A DNA stretch of 64,000 nt from Leishmania mexicana MHOM/GT/2001/U1103 (Eukaryota; Euglenozoa; Kinetoplastea; Trypanosomatida; Trypanosomatidae): the NCBI RefSeq assembly GCF_000234665.1, contig NC_018322.1, positions 186,001-250,000 of the forward strand, given 5' to 3'. Within the stretch, counting starts at the first letter, position 1, and every line of letters begins with the position of its first letter. Positions 61,816 through 64,000 of the stretch are shown piece by piece. The notes beneath the pieces were generated by a model, which saw nothing but the letters and a program-made list of their open reading frames with translations, did not search any database and was not told the origin of the DNA. Position numbers and translations under genes: made by a program.

Positions 61816-64000
61816 CCAGGCCAGAGTCTAGGCGAGTCGCAGAGGCCTCTCTGGTTGTTGAGGGTTTTTGTGCTTCTTTGACTTGCCCAGCATCCCCTTC
61901 GCATTAGCGCAGGACGCGGTGCGCGAACGGAGTGTGGGCGCACGTGCGCATGACTGTGCACTCTTTTCTTGTCGGTGACGCCTCGTCTGTTTCTTCGTTG
62001 TGTTCGTTTTTTAGTGATGCGGCGGTGCCGGTGCGCCGAGACGGGGATGCGCGTGTCTCCCCGTGCGCCACGCAGCGACGACGCAGAAAAAAAAGTTTGC
62101 TTCGTTTAAAACCGGATTTTTTTTCGTTTGCATTAGGGCTCAAGGGAAACGGATGTTTGTCTGTCTGCCTCTCTCCGTTGTCATCATCAGGGAGAGTTCG
62201 TCGAGGATGTCGCGGTCGTTGCCTCCACCTTTCGTTGCCGCGTTTTGTTTTTTTTTCACCCGAGGTTGCTTGATCGCCATCGTCCGCGGTCTTTGCCTTT
62301 GCCGGTACGCGTGTGTGTGTGTGTGTGTGCGTGCTGTGTCGGCCACGACGACGCAGTCACATCGGCGGAGGCGGGCGCAACAGCGAGCAGTGAAAAGAGA
62401 AGCGAAACATGCGAAAGACGAGCATCACCGTTTCTATACTAGGAGCGTGCCGTAGATGGACCGAAACCAAAAAAAAAGAATGAACGCGCAGCAGCACAGG
62501 AGAGAGCGAGCGAGCGAGGGCCGGGCGAGCCGGCGGCGGCGAGATGGTCACATCGATTGCATCCGTCCCTCCTCACCGCCATCTTCGTCCGCTCTCGGAT
62601 TGTCGTGTCGCCTCGTTTTGCGTTTCTCGCTTTCCTTCTTTTGGTTGTCGGCTCTTCTCTGCCACCTCCGCCCAACTCGTAACGGCTACGTTTTCTGTTA
62701 CTTTCTTTTCAAGTGTGCGTGCGTGTGTGTGTGTGTCTATCCGCTGCGTATGTGTGTGCGTTGATGTGCTTCTCAATAGCGTCCTCTCCCCCCCCGTTCT
62801 CGCCCTCGACGCTTCCCCTCTCTCCCTCGTCTTCTCCAGTGCCACCATGCTTGCCCCGCCCTCCCCTCCCCTTCGTCTTATCGACGCCTCTCCCATCTCT
62901 GCTCCCTTCGCGTTCTCGCATGGGTGGCAGAGATGGATGGGGTTTGGGTGTGAGCTTTTTCATGGGCGAAGAGGGGGAATTTTGGTGCTGCGCGGTGGCG
63001 GCGATGCGGAGGGGGGGAGGCGTGTGATGCGGTCGAAAAGAGTGAAGCACGCACGGGCATTCCGTAATCGCGTGCGACGCTAGAGGAAACGCCAACAAAC
63101 AACGGCAGCGCAACGCCAGCAGAGACCCCACCAACACCCCCCCCCCTTCTTCTTGTCCCTGGCGGGCCGACTCTGAGCTTAAGGCAACCCACCCACTCTT
63201 TCGTTTTTCTACTTTTTTGTTGTTGTTTCGTACACTTCCATGCTGCACCATGTGCATATCAGCGATGGAGACGGGAGGAGGGCGAGGCCCCACAGACATC
63301 GACGTGCGTGCATCGATGCGCTGGACACCACCCCTCCCACTCTTTTGTGCTTGTCTCTCTCTCTCTTCGTCGTGGCTGAGCAACGACGGCGATTCGGCCA
63401 GAGGGGGAGCGGGCGAAAAGGCTAAGCGGGCAGACCAGGTTGAAGGGTGAGAGAGCGGGCCATCATATGGTGGCACATTCGTGGCACCAAATACGCGTGG
63501 ATGCGTGGTTGTCTGTCGGGGGCTCTCCCTCTCCCTCCCTCCCCATCTTCTTCCTGATGTTGTGTGCGTGCTGTCATTATTTCAAGTGATTTCGACATGA
63601 AAGTCCCTCAAAAAGTCGGACAGAGGCAGACAGGGGCCCTTACAAAACTCTGCCATCGCCTTGTGGTGGACGGGGCGCCGCTATTCTGTTATCTCTACAC
63701 ACGCTGCAGCATGTGTCCCGGACGCGCACACACGCCGAGCGAGGTGGGGCGAAAGGGGGCGGATTGAGGAATAGGCAATCTCCCCTCACGTGCGACCGTG
63801 TCGTTGTCAAGAGCTCGACGCATCTAAATCGCTCTCTCTCTCTATGTATAGCTCCCTCTCTCTCTACTCAGCGCGCGCCTCTGTTCTCTCTTGGCGTCAT
63901 CACTTCTCCCCTCCCTCCCTCCCTCGACGCTTGATAAACGCCTCGTTTGCCTGCGGTGTCGCCTCTCTCGCTCTCCACACCCCTCTCGCACACGCAGATT
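61816..64000. other. Right-end intergenic region (2.2 kb)
   Basis: No gene supported on either strand. Contains a T8-9 run near 62245, a GT tract (62310-62330 and 62715-62735) and C-rich blocks. Probably the 3' UTR of uL1 and the 5' flank of the next gene in the plus-strand unit, which begins outside the window. Confidence 0.55.

Noticed and set aside
1..64000. CRISPR arrays, tRNA or rRNA genes, bacterial-type operons
   Set aside because: No spaced direct-repeat arrays, no cloverleaf-like gene or rRNA core sequence noticed by eye; tRNA detection without a tool is unreliable, so small RNA genes could have been missed.

Overview
The window reads as a nuclear chromosome segment of a Leishmania-type trypanosomatid. 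The evidence is: intron-less ORFs with strongly GC-biased third positions; every gene on one strand to the left of about 29.3 kb and every gene on the other strand to the right of about 31.2 kb; polypyrimidine tracts ending in AG shortly upstream of start codons (spliced-leader acceptors); very long T-, C-, GT- and CA-rich intergenic regions; and a SIDER-like repeat. Gene content (dually targeted type aconitase, TOF-LisH RP2, PF20/SPAG16, V-ATPase C, FtsH-like protease, eS27, uL1) fits this. The species cannot be fixed from the sequence alone.

Left polycistronic unit (minus strand, 1-29,290), in transcription order from the middle outward: V-ATPase subunit C, a secreted sialidase-fold protein, a TMEM135-like membrane protein, an RP2-like basal-body protein (TOF-LisH + TBCC), a long coiled-coil protein, aconitase, a PPR-like protein, a KCTD-like BTB protein, uracil-DNA glycosylase, and the 5' part of a PF20/SPAG16 axonemal protein that runs off the left edge.

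Centre (29,291-31,193): a divergent strand-switch region, the expected place where polymerase II starts both units. It holds one of two nearly identical 460-bp direct repeats; the other is 9.1 kb to the left, so three genes lie between them.

Right polycistronic unit (plus strand, 31,194-64,000): an MSP/ASH-domain (flagellar type) protein, a dienoyl-CoA isomerase-like protein, a 6.3-kb gene-free stretch with a 100-N assembly gap and a duplicated 419-bp segment, a single-RRM RNA-binding protein rich in Q/N/S, a further 7-kb gene-free stretch with a 307-bp inverted repeat, a protein with five NZF/RanBP2-type zinc fingers and a C-terminal FYVE finger, ribosomal protein eS27, a Dpy-30-motif protein, an FtsH-like AAA/M41 protease, and ribosomal protein uL1 (L10a). 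The last 2.2 kb have no recognisable gene.

There is no operon logic beyond co-transcription. Several genes point to the flagellum and basal body (PF20, RP2, MSP, Dpy-30). The most interesting signals are outside the plain gene list: an exact 34-nt element, followed by PUF-like sites, shared by the predicted 3' UTRs of the RP2 and RRM-protein genes although they lie on opposite strands; the transcribed 307-bp inverted repeat; and the FYVE+NZF protein, which combines the two binding specificities of ESCRT-0 in a lineage reported to lack ESCRT-0. Many apparent long ORFs in the GT/T-rich regions are low-complexity artefacts and are left out. Start codons were set to ATG; some longer open frames begin with TTG or GTG and were trimmed.
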